From Collinsella sp. (GTDB lineage Bacteria; Actinomycetota; Coriobacteriia; Coriobacteriales; Coriobacteriaceae), in the NCBI GenBank assembly GCA_018382295.1, contig JAGZQF010000019.1, forward strand, positions 1 through 29,376: DNA of 29,376 bases. The letters run 5' to 3'. Shown one piece after another: positions 16,523 through 23,595 of this stretch (position 1 is its first letter; every line of letters starts with the position of its first letter). The notes beneath the pieces were generated by a model that searched no databases, had not been told where the DNA came from, and was given only the letters and a program-made list of their open reading frames with translations. The position numbers were made by a program, and so were the translations under genes.

Positions 16523-18304
16523 TTACTCGTTGAGTAGTCTTGCGGCTTCGGCGGCCATATTCTCGACCGTCATGCCGTTTTGAGCGAGCAGTTCGTTGGG
16601 GTCGTAGCGGTCGGGGAAGCCCTTGGCGATGCCGAAGGTGCGCGTGCGCAACGGCGTGCATGCCAGATAGCATGCCACGCGCTCGCCCCAGCCGCCGTCC
16701 AAGATGCCGTCCTCGAGGGTGACGACAACGCGATGCTCGGCGGCAAGGCTGTCGAGGAACTCGTGGTCGAGCTCGGTTGCAAAGCGCGGGTTGACGAGCG
16801 TGGCCTCGATACCGTACTCGGCAGTCAGACGGTTTGCCACGCGCTCGCCCAGCTCAAAGAAATCGCCAAGCGCGAGCAGGGCAACGTCGCGGCCCTGACG
16901 CACCACGTTGTAGCGCGCGACGCCGTAATCGGTGCCCTCGGCGGGCGCCAAATCGGGGCGGCTAACCAGGCCGATGCCCGGTACGCGGATCGCCACGGGA
17001 TGCTCGCGGTGGTCGAGCGACCAGCTCAGCATGGACAGATATTCCTCCATGCAGGCCGGCGCCAAGTAGCGCATGTTGGGAAGACCGCCCAGCATGGAAA
17101 TATCAAAGAACGAAAGGTGCGTCTCGGACGTGGTGCCAAAGATTGACGCACCAAACACCAGGATGGTTGCGGGGGCGTCGTTGAGGCACAGGTCGTGCCA
17201 CAGCTCGTCGTAGGCGCGCTGCAAAAACGTGCCGTACACACCAAAGACTGGCTTGGTGCCCGAGCGTGCAAGCGCGGTGGCAAAGGTCACGGCGTGCTCC
17301 TCGGCAATGCCCACATCGACGAACTGTTTGCCGGCGGCAGCGCGAAGCTCGGGTGTAAAGCCCATGATGTAGGGTGTGGCGGCCGTGATGCCCACGACCT
17401 GCGGATCGCGCTCGATGGCGGCGCTGAGCGCCTCGCCCGTAATGTCGGCATAGGTGCGCGGCGCAGGCTCGCTCGGATGGCCCGGGCAGAGCTTGCGCCC
17501 GGTCGCCATGTCAAACGGACCCACGTGGTGCCAGCGCTCGGGGTCGCTCTGGGCTGGCTCAAAGCCCTTGCCCTTGGCGGTGGAGACGTGCAGCACGATG
17601 GGGTGATCGATATTGCGCAGTTCCTGCAGCGCGTCGACGAGGGCCAACACATCGTTACCGGCGTCCAGATAGCGGTAGTCGAGCCCCATCGCGCGGAAAA
17701 CGTTGCGCTCGCAGGTGCCGTTGCTGGCGCGCAGCTCGGCCAGATTGCGATACAGGCCGCCATGGTTCTCGGCAATGGACTGGTCGTTATCGTTGACGAT
17801 GATGATCAGGTTGCTATCGAGTTCGGCGGCATTGTTAAAGCCCTCAAACGCCAGGCCGCCCGAAAGCGAGCCGTCGCCAATGATGGCGATGACGTTGTAT
17901 GCATCGCCCGCCAGGTCACGAGCGTGCGCCAGGCCGCAGCCCAGGCTCACCGAGGTCGAGGTATGGCCTATGGCGAACAGGTCGTGCTCGGACTCGTCGG
18001 GATTGGCAAAGCCAGAAGCCTCACCATAACGCTCCGGATCGATATAAGTGTACGCGCGCCCCGTCAGCGCCTTGTGGGCGTAGGTCTGGTGCGAAACGTC
18101 AAAGACGATCTTGTCGATGGGGGAGTTAAACACGCGATGAAGCGCAACCGTAAGCTCAACGACGCCCAAGTTGGGGGCAACGTGTCCGCCGACAGCGGCG
18201 GAGCTTTCGAGGATGGCGTGGCGAATCTCGTCGCAGAGCTGCGGGAGCTCGGCACGATTAAGAGCCTTGACGTCCTCGGGCGTTGTCGTTTGCGTAAGCA
18301 GCAT
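16523..18304 (-). CDS. dxs: 1-deoxy-D-xylulose-5-phosphate synthase family protein, divergent GAP-binding region
   Basis: A thiamine-diphosphate enzyme of the DXS family, which makes the first intermediate of the MEP isoprenoid route from pyruvate and glyceraldehyde 3-phosphate. The 593 residues are slightly short of the usual 620. ThDP features are intact: GGHVAPNLG (His41), SHQTYAHK (His72), GHTSTS, GDGSLSGG (143-150), NDNDQSI (171-177), and the catalytic Glu in AEEHAVTF (334-341). However, the DRAG motif is replaced by FGAS (385-388), the following VGADGxTH region reads FGTTSETH (389-396), and the RYPRG segment reads RVPGIG (440-445), so residues that bind the phosphate of GAP are not conserved. 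It may be a paralogue with a different acceptor. GGAG lies about 12 bases before the ATG. No MEP neighbours. Confidence 0.78.
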   Translation of the reverse strand: MLLTQTTTPEDVKALNRAELPQLCDEIRHAILESSAAVGGHVAPNLGVVELTVALHRVFNSPIDKIVFDVSHQTYAHKALTGRAYTYIDPERYGEASGFANPDESEHDLFAIGHTSTSVSLGCGLAHARDLAGDAYNVIAIIGDGSLSGGLAFEGFNNAAELDSNLIIIVNDNDQSIAENHGGLYRNLAELRASNGTCERNVFRAMGLDYRYLDAGNDVLALVDALQELRNIDHPIVLHVSTAKGKGFEPAQSDPERWHHVGPFDMATGRKLCPGHPSEPAPRTYADITGEALSAAIERDPQVVGITAATPYIMGFTPELRAAAGKQFVDVGIAEEHAVTFATALARSGTKPVFGVYGTFLQRAYDELWHDLCLNDAPATILVFGASIFGTTSETHLSFFDISMLGGLPNMRYLAPACMEEYLSMLSWSLDHREHPVAIRVPGIGLVSRPDLAPAEGTDYGVARYNVVRQGRDVALLALGDFFELGERVANRLTAEYGIEATLVNPRFATELDHEFLDSLAAEHRVVVTLEDGILDGGWGERVACYLACTPLRTRTFGIAKGFPDRYDPNELLAQNGMTVENMAAEAARLLNE

Positions 18305-18532
18305 CGTTGTGGGTTACTCCATGCGAATCGAGCGCCGGCGCTCCCTCGGCCGGCACAATTGCACAAGACAGTCTCGCACATTTTGGCGTTTGATATGTGA
18401 CGGCGGCGCGGTAATTCGCCAACTGGTGGGGCAAAACGTTTTGTCCGATGCCATACTGATGTGTTCCATGATGTTTTTATCGATTGTGCACAGGCCGTGG
18501 CTTGTCGCCGTGAGTCGCTGGAAGGAGGCAGC

Positions 18533-19069
18533 ATGTCCGGTGTCGTTCGTGCCGAGAAAATCGCGTGCGAAGTAGACCATGCTGCCCGTCAACTGGCACA
18601 GGCGGGCCGTCTGGACCTGACGCGCGAGTTTATCCAGCATGGCGATGTGACGGTCTATGCACATGTGACCTCGGTGGCGCGGGCAAGTCTGTCCTTTGCC
18701 GAGCGCCTGGGCCGCGTCGGTGTCTCGGTCGACCGTGCCTCGTTGCTGCGCGGAGCCTTGCTGCACGACTACTTTCTCTATGACTGGCACGATCCCGATC
18801 CGAGCCATCGCCTGCACGGATTTCGGCATCCGTTTTTTGCCCTGGCACGTGCCGAGGAAGATTTTGAGCTGACGCCGCGCGAGCGGAATATCATCGTGCG
18901 GCATATGTTTCCGCTGGTGCCGGTGCCGCCGACGTGCCGTGAGGCATGGATTGTGTGCCTGGCGGATAAATGGTGTGCTCTGCGCGAGACGGTCGCCTGC
19001 CGTCTACCGCGCAAGGACGAGGCGGACGATGGCGTGAGTGGCGAATCGAGCGAAAAGAGGAGAGGGTAG
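18533..19069 (+). CDS. HD-domain metal-dependent phosphohydrolase-like protein
   Basis: 178 residues. The frame runs upstream to 18461, but AAGGAGG directly precedes the ATG at 18533. HD-domain ligands are visible: His44 (VYAHVTSVA), the HD pair His78-Asp79 (LLHDYFLYDWH), His99 (GFRHPFFAL), His124 and Asp145 (CLADKWCALRE). Such proteins hydrolyse phosphate esters or nucleotides; substrate unknown. Its stop codon lies three bases before the GTG of the membrane protein gene, so the pair is translationally coupled. A perfect 12-bp palindrome, caaaacgttttg (18432-18443), lies in the upstream divergent region and may be an operator. Confidence 0.85.
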   Translation: MSGVVRAEKIACEVDHAARQLAQAGRLDLTREFIQHGDVTVYAHVTSVARASLSFAERLGRVGVSVDRASLLRGALLHDYFLYDWHDPDPSHRLHGFRHPFFALARAEEDFELTPRERNIIVRHMFPLVPVPPTCREAWIVCLADKWCALRETVACRLPRKDEADDGVSGESSEKRRG

Positions 19070-19072
19070 ACG

Positions 19073-20092
19073 GTGGGGACCGCGATTGATATGGCGTTTG
19101 GTGGCGCGACGCTTGCCGCCTGCCCACTCTCGGCACTGGTGCTCTCGTTTGCCTTTTACGGGTTTTGCGGCTGGGTATGGGAGTCGACAGTATGCGCCAT
19201 GCTTAATCACGGACGATTTGTCAACAGCGGCTTTTTGCTGGGGCCGTGCTGCCCAATCTATGGCGCGGGCGGCATTGCCTGCTGGCTGCTGTTGCGCGGG
19301 ATTCCGGATGCCTCGAGCCAGTTTGTCGCTGCAGCGCTCGTATGCAGCGTGATTGAGTACAGCGTAGGCGTGCTGTTGGAAAAAACAACGGGCGCTCGCT
19401 TTTGGGACTATTCGCACCTGCCGTTTAACCTGCACGGACGCATCTGCCTGTACTGGGCATGCGCGTTTGGCTTGGGTGCGTTGTGCATTTGCCGCGTAGT
19501 GGAACCGGCATTGCTGGGGCTGCTTGGCCATCTGCCGGTGCTGATTGTGCGGCTGTCCGCCTTTATCGTCGCGGTCGCGATGATGGTCGACGCGGCATGC
19601 TCTTTGGCCAGTTGGCGGCGTCTGTCCGATCAGCTGGAGCGTGTGCGCGCCGACCTTGCCGACCGCATTAACGAGTCGCTTGCCGATGCGTCCGACTCCA
19701 TGCTCGAACGTATTCCCGATTCGGCGATCGACTCGGTGGCACAGACGCATATCCGTAGCCGTGCCGTTAACGCGTGGCTGGCGGAGCTGGGCGACGCGAC
19801 GCTCGATGCCCTGCGCGAGAAGGCTTCGATGCCGACGTTTATCGCGGATGGTGCTCGCGGCCTGGCGCTTGCCGCCCGCCGCGTGGCCGATGCCGCGCCG
19901 AACATGCCGCGTCCGTCGCTCAGTCGCCGCCTTGCCGGCAAGCGCATGAGCCGTCCGGTGCCGAGCGTGTCACTCAGCCGCCGCGACCTACGCTTCTTTA
20001 ACGCCTTCCCGCGCCTGCGCATCAATCGCTACGAAGGTGTCATTCGAGCAACTAATCTCCGCGACCGCGCCCACGAGCTGTTTCGGCGCTAG
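19073..20092 (+). CDS. Putative ABC-transporter type IV (PF06541, CmpB-like) membrane protein
   Basis: 339 residues. The first half holds about five membrane spans and the hallmark strings FYGFCGWVWEST, RFVNSGFLLGPCCPIYG and ARFWDYSHLPFNLHGRICLYW, which identify the PF06541 family; the family name suggests ABC transport but no function is proven. The second half (about 180-339) is a cytosolic, Ala/Arg-rich helical tail. It starts at GTG, 3 bp after the HD gene stop, with GAGAGGG upstream. The coupling to an HD phosphohydrolase is a conserved-looking pairing and suggests joint action at the envelope, but this is inference. Confidence 0.8.
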   Translation: MGTAIDMAFGGATLAACPLSALVLSFAFYGFCGWVWESTVCAMLNHGRFVNSGFLLGPCCPIYGAGGIACWLLLRGIPDASSQFVAAALVCSVIEYSVGVLLEKTTGARFWDYSHLPFNLHGRICLYWACAFGLGALCICRVVEPALLGLLGHLPVLIVRLSAFIVAVAMMVDAACSLASWRRLSDQLERVRADLADRINESLADASDSMLERIPDSAIDSVAQTHIRSRAVNAWLAELGDATLDALREKASMPTFIADGARGLALAARRVADAAPNMPRPSLSRRLAGKRMSRPVPSVSLSRRDLRFFNAFPRLRINRYEGVIRATNLRDRAHELFRR

Positions 20093-20290
20093 CCGGGACG
20101 GGCGCACTCACGGCTCCCTTGCTCGCGTATTTCCCGTCCGTTTCGCGTCCGTTGCCGTGCCGTTTCCAAGATTGCGGCACCGTTTCCATTCGACAACGCA
20201 GCGTTTAACAACGCCGTATCTGGTCTACACCAGTTGCCCCTCGGCCGCATTATGGGCGCCGACAACGTCCACGCGACCAAGGGAGAGCGA

Positions 20291-21568
20291 ATGTACGATA
20301 CGGGATCGACAACGTTTATGCTCATCTGCACCATGCTCGTGTTTTTAATGACACCGGGTCTGGCGTTTTTCTATGGCGGCCTGTCCAGGCGCAAAAATGT
20401 CATCAACACCATGCTCATGTGCTTTGGCGCCATTGGCCTGGTTGGTATGCTGTGGATTGTTGCCGGCTGGTCGCTGGCCTACGGCGGCGACGGTTCCAGC
20501 CCGTTTATTGGAGGCCTTGACCAGCTACTGTGCCTGCCGGTACTCAACCAGGTGCTGCAGGCGGCCGAGGGCACCGCGTCGGACGGCGCCGTCTACCCGG
20601 AGATTATCAACATCGCCTTCCAGATGGCGTTTGCCATGATCACTGCCGCTATCGTCACGGGTAGCCTGGCCGGCCGCGTTAAGTTTGGTGCCATGACGGC
20701 CTTCCTGGGCATTTGGCTGCTCGTGGTCTATGCGCCGCTTGCCCACATGGTGTGGGGCGGCGAGGGCTCCTTTATCGGCGACATCATCGGTGCACTCGAC
20801 TTTGCCGGCGGCGACGTGGTGCACATTTCGTCCGGTCTTACCGGCCTGATCCTCTGCTTAATGCTTGGCCGTCGTCGCGGTTTTGGCATGGTGAGCTACC
20901 GTCCGCATAACGTGCCGTTTGTGGCGTTGGGCGCCGGGCTGCTTTGGTTTGGCTGGTTTGGCTTTAACGGCGGCAGCGAGTTTAAGGCCGACGCCGTGGC
21001 GGCGCTTGCCATCCTCAACACCGTGACGGCTAGCGCGGCGGGCATGGTCTCGTGGCTTGCCGTCGAGCGCGTGCACACCGGTCGCCCCACGCTGGTGGGC
21101 GCCAGCACCGGTCTGGTTGCGGGCCTTGTGGTGGTCACGCCGGGTGCGGGCTTTGTCGAGCCGTGGGCGGCGCTGGTCATGGGCCTGATCGTATCTCCCG
21201 TCTGCTACCTGGCCATCAGCCATCTTAAGACCAAATTTGGCTACGACGATGCGCTCGACGCGTTTGGCTGCCACGGCATCGGTGGTATCCTGGGCGGCGT
21301 GCTCACGGGGCTGTTCTGCGTGCCGGAGCTCTCGTGGACCGGTAAGGGCGGCCTGTTCTACACGGGCGATGTCTCGCTGCTCATCTCGCAGATTTTGGGC
21401 ATTGTGGTGACGGTCGCTATTGTACTGGTGCTCGACTTGGTGATCGCCGCGGTGGTCAAGGCGCTGTTCCACGGCAGCCTGCGCGTGGACGAGGCCGACG
21501 AGGCGCTGGGCCTGGATGCGAGTCAACACGGCGAGAGCGCGTATCCTTCTTTCTCCGGACTTGACTAA
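20291..21568 (+). CDS. amt: Ammonium transporter (Amt/Rh family)
   Basis: Imports ammonium across the cytoplasmic membrane. The preferred ATG at 20291 (GGGAGAG upstream) gives 425 residues and an N-terminus at the first membrane span; the frame itself continues to 20234. About 11 spans are present. Signature strings are MTPGLAFFYGG, the pore twin histidines His178 (GGDVVHISSG) and His328 (DAFGCHGIGG), and WFGFNGGSE. It is followed by a PII gene, the normal amtB-glnK pairing in which PII plugs the channel when nitrogen is ample. An 87-bp palindromic repeat separates them. Confidence 0.95.
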   Translation: MYDTGSTTFMLICTMLVFLMTPGLAFFYGGLSRRKNVINTMLMCFGAIGLVGMLWIVAGWSLAYGGDGSSPFIGGLDQLLCLPVLNQVLQAAEGTASDGAVYPEIINIAFQMAFAMITAAIVTGSLAGRVKFGAMTAFLGIWLLVVYAPLAHMVWGGEGSFIGDIIGALDFAGGDVVHISSGLTGLILCLMLGRRRGFGMVSYRPHNVPFVALGAGLLWFGWFGFNGGSEFKADAVAALAILNTVTASAAGMVSWLAVERVHTGRPTLVGASTGLVAGLVVVTPGAGFVEPWAALVMGLIVSPVCYLAISHLKTKFGYDDALDAFGCHGIGGILGGVLTGLFCVPELSWTGKGGLFYTGDVSLLISQILGIVVTVAIVLVLDLVIAAVVKALFHGSLRVDEADEALGLDASQHGESAYPSFSGLD

Positions 21569-21575
21569 CGGCTTC

Positions 21576-21662
21576 CCCAGGCACCGCACCTTGCCGTTCA
21601 ATCGTCGCTCACGTACTTAAGTACGCTTCGCTCCTCTTTCGCGGCAATCTGCGGCACCTGGG
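21576..21662. repeat. 87-bp imperfect palindrome centred on cgtacttaagtacg
   Basis: The core cgtacttaagtacg (21612-21625) is a perfect 14-bp palindrome exactly at the centre. The outer arms 21576-21596 and 21642-21662 match at 17 of 21 positions, and pairing can continue weakly outwards. It lies between the amt stop and the PII gene, so RNA folding here could control read-through. It resembles a dispersed intergenic element more than a normal terminator, as no T tract follows. Confidence 0.65.
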
Positions 21663-21780
21663 AAACCTGCTAAGACCAGTCAGTTGAACTTTTTGATCTC
21701 TGAGGTTGGTTTGCGGCATTTGGAAAACCCGTGCCACATGAATGAGCAATTCATTTCTTTATTAAAGAGAGGAATTCACT

Positions 21781-22119
21781 ATGAAGAAAATTACGGCGAT
21801 CGTTCGTGCCGAGAAGCTTGAGGTTCTTAAAGACGCGCTGTTTGCTGCCGATGTTCGTGGCATGACTATTAACCAAGTGCAGGGCTGCGGCGCGCAGCAT
21901 GGCTGGAAGGAATACGTGCGCGGCAACGAGTTACTTGTCAACACGATCCCTAAGGTACAGTTCACCCTTATTTGCGCCGATGAGCACGTCGATGGCATTG
22001 TCGACATCATCTGCAACGCCGCTCGCACCGGAGCCGTCGGCGATGGCAAGATCTGGGTCGAGCCGGTCGAGGAAGTCATCCGCATCCGTACCGGCGAACG
22101 CGGCCCCGCTGCGGTGTAG
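21781..22119 (+). CDS. glnK: P-II family nitrogen regulatory protein, lacking the modifiable Tyr51
   Basis: 112 residues, full PII length. PII trimers sense 2-oxoglutarate and ATP/ADP and control Amt and nitrogen enzymes. The start MKKITAIVRAEKLEVLKDAL and the C-terminal GDGKIWVEPVEEVIRIRTGERG are typical. The T-loop reads QGCGAQHGWKEYVRGNELLV (34-53), in which the position of Tyr51 of E. coli GlnB is Leu51, so covalent uridylylation or adenylylation at that site is not possible; Gln39 for 2-oxoglutarate binding is kept. This loop type is common in clostridia-like lineages. AGAGAGGA lies before the ATG. The gene is adjacent to amt, hence the symbol. Confidence 0.9.
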   Translation: MKKITAIVRAEKLEVLKDALFAADVRGMTINQVQGCGAQHGWKEYVRGNELLVNTIPKVQFTLICADEHVDGIVDIICNAARTGAVGDGKIWVEPVEEVIRIRTGERGPAAV

Positions 22120-22135
22120 GACAATCTTTCGCCTG

Positions 22136-22165
22136 ACGGGCGCGCCTCTCTTGGGGCGCGCCCGT
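22136..22165 (+). terminator. Hairpin after the PII gene
   Basis: Perfect 11-bp GC-rich stem (acgggcgcgcc / ggcgcgcccgt), 8-nt loop, followed by tctcgtct. It lies 17 bp past the PII stop codon. Confidence 0.7.
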
Positions 22166-22178
22166 TCTCGTCTACAAT
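22151..22178 (+). promoter_or_regulatory. Possible promoter of the HAD gene, overlapping the PII terminator
   Basis: TTGGGG (22151-22156) and TACAAT (22173-22178) are 16 bp apart; the start codon is at 22201. The -10 is good, the -35 is weak and lies in the hairpin loop and arm. Confidence 0.4.
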
Positions 22179-22200
22179 ATCGTGCAGACGAAGGAGAGGC

Positions 22201-23064
22201 ATGCCCATGATCAAGATGTTTGCGAGTGACTTAGACGGAACGCTGCTGAACGCCCTGCATGAGGCGGATGGGACCATCCGCCGTGCCATTCGCGAGCTGA
22301 CCGAGGCTGGCCTGCATGTGGTTCCCGCGACCGGACGCTCGACGCTGCCGGTCGGCGAGCATGGCTTTACGGGCCTGGCGCTTGACGCCTGCTGCTCTAA
22401 CGGCTCCATCGTGCGCGACAGTCATGGCGAGGTGCTCAAAACCTGGACCATCGACCCGCAGGTTACCGAGGAGCTGCTCAAGGCGTTCCCGGACATTTGC
22501 TTCGACTGCTCCACGCCCGACGGCATGTTCTCGAGCGGTTCGTTCGAGATGCACCAGGCGGGCTTTAAAAAGGACAGCCCCATCAAGCGTATTGTGATGC
22601 GCGGCATGCGTGCACGTGGCGGGTATCACGAGGAGCAGTATTTCGATCAGTCGATCGGCGACATCCTGCGTCACGATGTATGCAAGATTAACTGTCGCGT
22701 GACCTCGCCCGAGCTGGAGCGCGACCTTAAGGCGTATTTGGCCGAGCGATCGGACCGCGTGGTCAACGCGCCGTTCGATCCGGTGATGTTCGAGATCACG
22801 GACGTGGCGTGCAACAAGGGCGAGAGCGTGGCCTGGCTGGCGGGCTACTACGGCATTGCCGAGGATGAGGTCGCGGTTTACGGAGACGGCGGCAACGACA
22901 TCGCCATGCTCAAACGCTTCCGCCACAGCTACGCGACCAAAAACGCAAGCGATGCCGCCAAGGCCGCCGCGAGCGCAACTATCGGCAGTTGCATGGTCCA
23001 CGCCGTCCCCAAACACATGCTCGCCACCATGCGCAAGCAAAACTCTCGCACCGTCATCGAATAA
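22201..23064 (+). CDS. Cof-type HAD-IIB family phosphatase
   Basis: 287 residues. Motif I is DLDGTLL with nucleophile Asp10 and acid Asp12, motif II is ATGRS (Thr45), motif III Lys lies in CNKGESVAWL, and motif IV is GDGGNDIAML. The HAD-IIB cap sits between motifs II and III. Members dephosphorylate sugar phosphates, FMN or similar small metabolites; the substrate is not predictable. GAAGGAGAGG precedes the ATG. A GGGACAG hairpin repeat begins at the base after the stop codon. Confidence 0.9.
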   Translation: MPMIKMFASDLDGTLLNALHEADGTIRRAIRELTEAGLHVVPATGRSTLPVGEHGFTGLALDACCSNGSIVRDSHGEVLKTWTIDPQVTEELLKAFPDICFDCSTPDGMFSSGSFEMHQAGFKKDSPIKRIVMRGMRARGGYHEEQYFDQSIGDILRHDVCKINCRVTSPELERDLKAYLAERSDRVVNAPFDPVMFEITDVACNKGESVAWLAGYYGIAEDEVAVYGDGGNDIAMLKRFRHSYATKNASDAAKAAASATIGSCMVHAVPKHMLATMRKQNSRTVIE

Positions 23065-23093
23065 TGTGACAAAGGGACAGCCCCTTTGTCACA
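23065..23093. repeat. GGGACAG-loop hairpin repeat, copy 4
   Basis: Perfect 12-bp stem (tgtgacaaaggg / ccctttgtcaca) with loop acagc. No T tract follows. It lies immediately after the HAD stop codon. Confidence 0.8.
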
Positions 23094-23116
23094 GGTGACG
23101 CTGGTCTCTTGAAATA

Positions 23117-23130
23117 CGAACAAACATTCG
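23117..23130. promoter_or_regulatory. LexA (SOS box)-like site upstream of the small membrane-peptide gene
   Basis: cgaacaaacattcg fits the Gram-positive LexA consensus CGAACRNRYGTTCG at all but one position (A for G at the start of the right half). It is about 20 bp upstream of a TAGAAT -10 element (23151-23156), hence over the -35 region where a repressor would act. Confidence is limited because a single 14-bp match can occur by chance. Confidence 0.5.
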
Positions 23131-23150
23131 CATATCTAACTGCGCTTTGA

Positions 23151-23156
23151 TAGAAT
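23151..23156 (+). promoter_or_regulatory. Probable -10 element of the small membrane-peptide gene
   Basis: TAGAAT, identical to the -10 of the opposing promoter at 23415. No good -35 is visible (best TTCGCA at 23127-23132, spacing 18), and that position overlaps the LexA-like site. Confidence 0.4.
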
Positions 23157-23194
23157 TGATACTGTTGGCGGCAGTTCCATGTGCCGGGCAACGC

Positions 23195-23212
23195 CCTCCA
23201 TCTGATGGGAGG
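23195..23212 (+). promoter_or_regulatory. Hairpin sequestering the Shine-Dalgarno of the 41-aa ORF
   Basis: cctcca (23195-23200) pairs with tgggagg (23206-23212) across a tctga loop, with one bulged G. The right arm is the ribosome-binding site of the ATG at 23221, so translation would need the structure to open. This is common in type I toxin mRNAs. Confidence 0.55.
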
Positions 23213-23220
23213 TGATGCCC

Positions 23221-23346
23221 ATGACCGATTTGATTGATTTCGTGAGACTTCTGACCGCTTTGGTCTCGTTCTTCACGGCGCTTGTCGGCCTTTCCGAGGC
23301 ACTCAAGCAGCGTTCGAAGCGCAACAGAAGGGGTCGCCGCCGCTAA
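23221..23346 (+). CDS. 41-aa hydrophobic peptide with basic tail, candidate type I toxin
   Basis: The peptide starts MTDLIDFVRLLTALVSFFTA, continues the helix through LVGLSEAL, and ends in a highly basic tail (KQRSKRNRRGRRR). A single membrane-spanning helix with Arg/Lys-rich C-terminus and GGGAGGTG at good spacing before the ATG support a real gene. The layout resembles holin-like or Fst/TxpA-type membrane toxins, but I cannot assign a Pfam family. Context strengthens it: LexA-like box upstream, hidden ribosome-binding site, hairpins at the 3' end, and an opposing promoter at 23415-23443 suited to an antisense antitoxin. Alternatives are a small stress-response membrane protein without toxicity. 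Confidence 0.6.
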   Translation: MTDLIDFVRLLTALVSFFTALVGLSEALKQRSKRNRRGRRR

Positions 23347-23408
23347 GGCGTTGACCCCCTAATGCAAACAACGGCGCTGCCCAGCTTTGCAGAACTTGGG
23401 CTGCCGTC
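23330..23408 (-). ncRNA. Predicted antisense RNA to the 41-aa ORF mRNA
   Basis: The minus-strand promoter at 23415-23443 would start RNA near 23408 and read across the 3' untranslated region and the end of the small ORF. A hairpin with ggggtc/gacccc arms (23330-23358), overlapping the ORF stop codon, could set the 3' end, but its T tract is poor, so the end given is a guess. Confidence 0.3.
23372..23406. terminator. Hairpin in the 3' region of the small ORF
   Basis: Outer cggc/gccg and inner gccca/tgggc pairs with a small internal loop and a 13-nt apical loop. It lies 25 bp past the stop codon. No strong T tract follows on either strand; it may be a terminator or the initial contact site for an antisense RNA. 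Confidence 0.4.
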
Positions 23409-23414
23409 GACATT

Positions 23415-23443
23415 ATTCTACCCACGAATGACATTTTGGACAA
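23415..23443 (-). promoter_or_regulatory. Sigma70-like promoter facing the small ORF (antisense)
   Basis: On the minus strand TTGTCC (23438-23443) and TAGAAT (23415-23420) are separated by exactly 17 bp. There is no open minus-strand gene downstream of it with a ribosome-binding site, which points to a non-coding product. Confidence 0.5.
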
Positions 23444-23474
23444 TCGGTAATGCCGCTCCAAAAGCCAGGTGGGT

Positions 23475-23503
23475 TGTGACAAAGGGACTGTCCCTTTGTC
23501 ACA
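23475..23503. repeat. GGGACAG/C-loop hairpin repeat, copy 5
   Basis: Perfect 13-bp stem (tgtgacaaaggga / tccctttgtcaca) with loop ctg. Almost the same arms as copy 4; together they flank the small-ORF locus at a distance of 380 bp. Confidence 0.8.
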
Positions 23504-23529
23504 TCCAAAATATTGCCTTTACGTGTTGA

Positions 23530-23574
23530 TGCACACGGTGTGCAATAATACTCGCACTGTGCAATAGCGCACAG
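23530..23574. promoter_or_regulatory. Two palindromes upstream of the TetR gene (candidate operators)
   Basis: tgcacacggtgtgca (23530-23544) is a perfect 15-bp palindrome, and ctgtgc-aatagc-gcacag (23557-23574) is an inverted repeat with the same tgtgc half-site. They lie 22-66 bp before the TetR start, where autoregulators of this family usually bind. The sigma factor elements are not clear. Confidence 0.5.
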
Positions 23575-23595
23575 GTTGAGTAACAAGGAGGACGC

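Noticed and set aside
17195..18400. 401-codon plus-strand frame opposite the dxs-like gene
   Set aside because: Shadow of the sense frame; no ribosome-binding site or family motif, whereas the minus strand encodes clear ThDP motifs.
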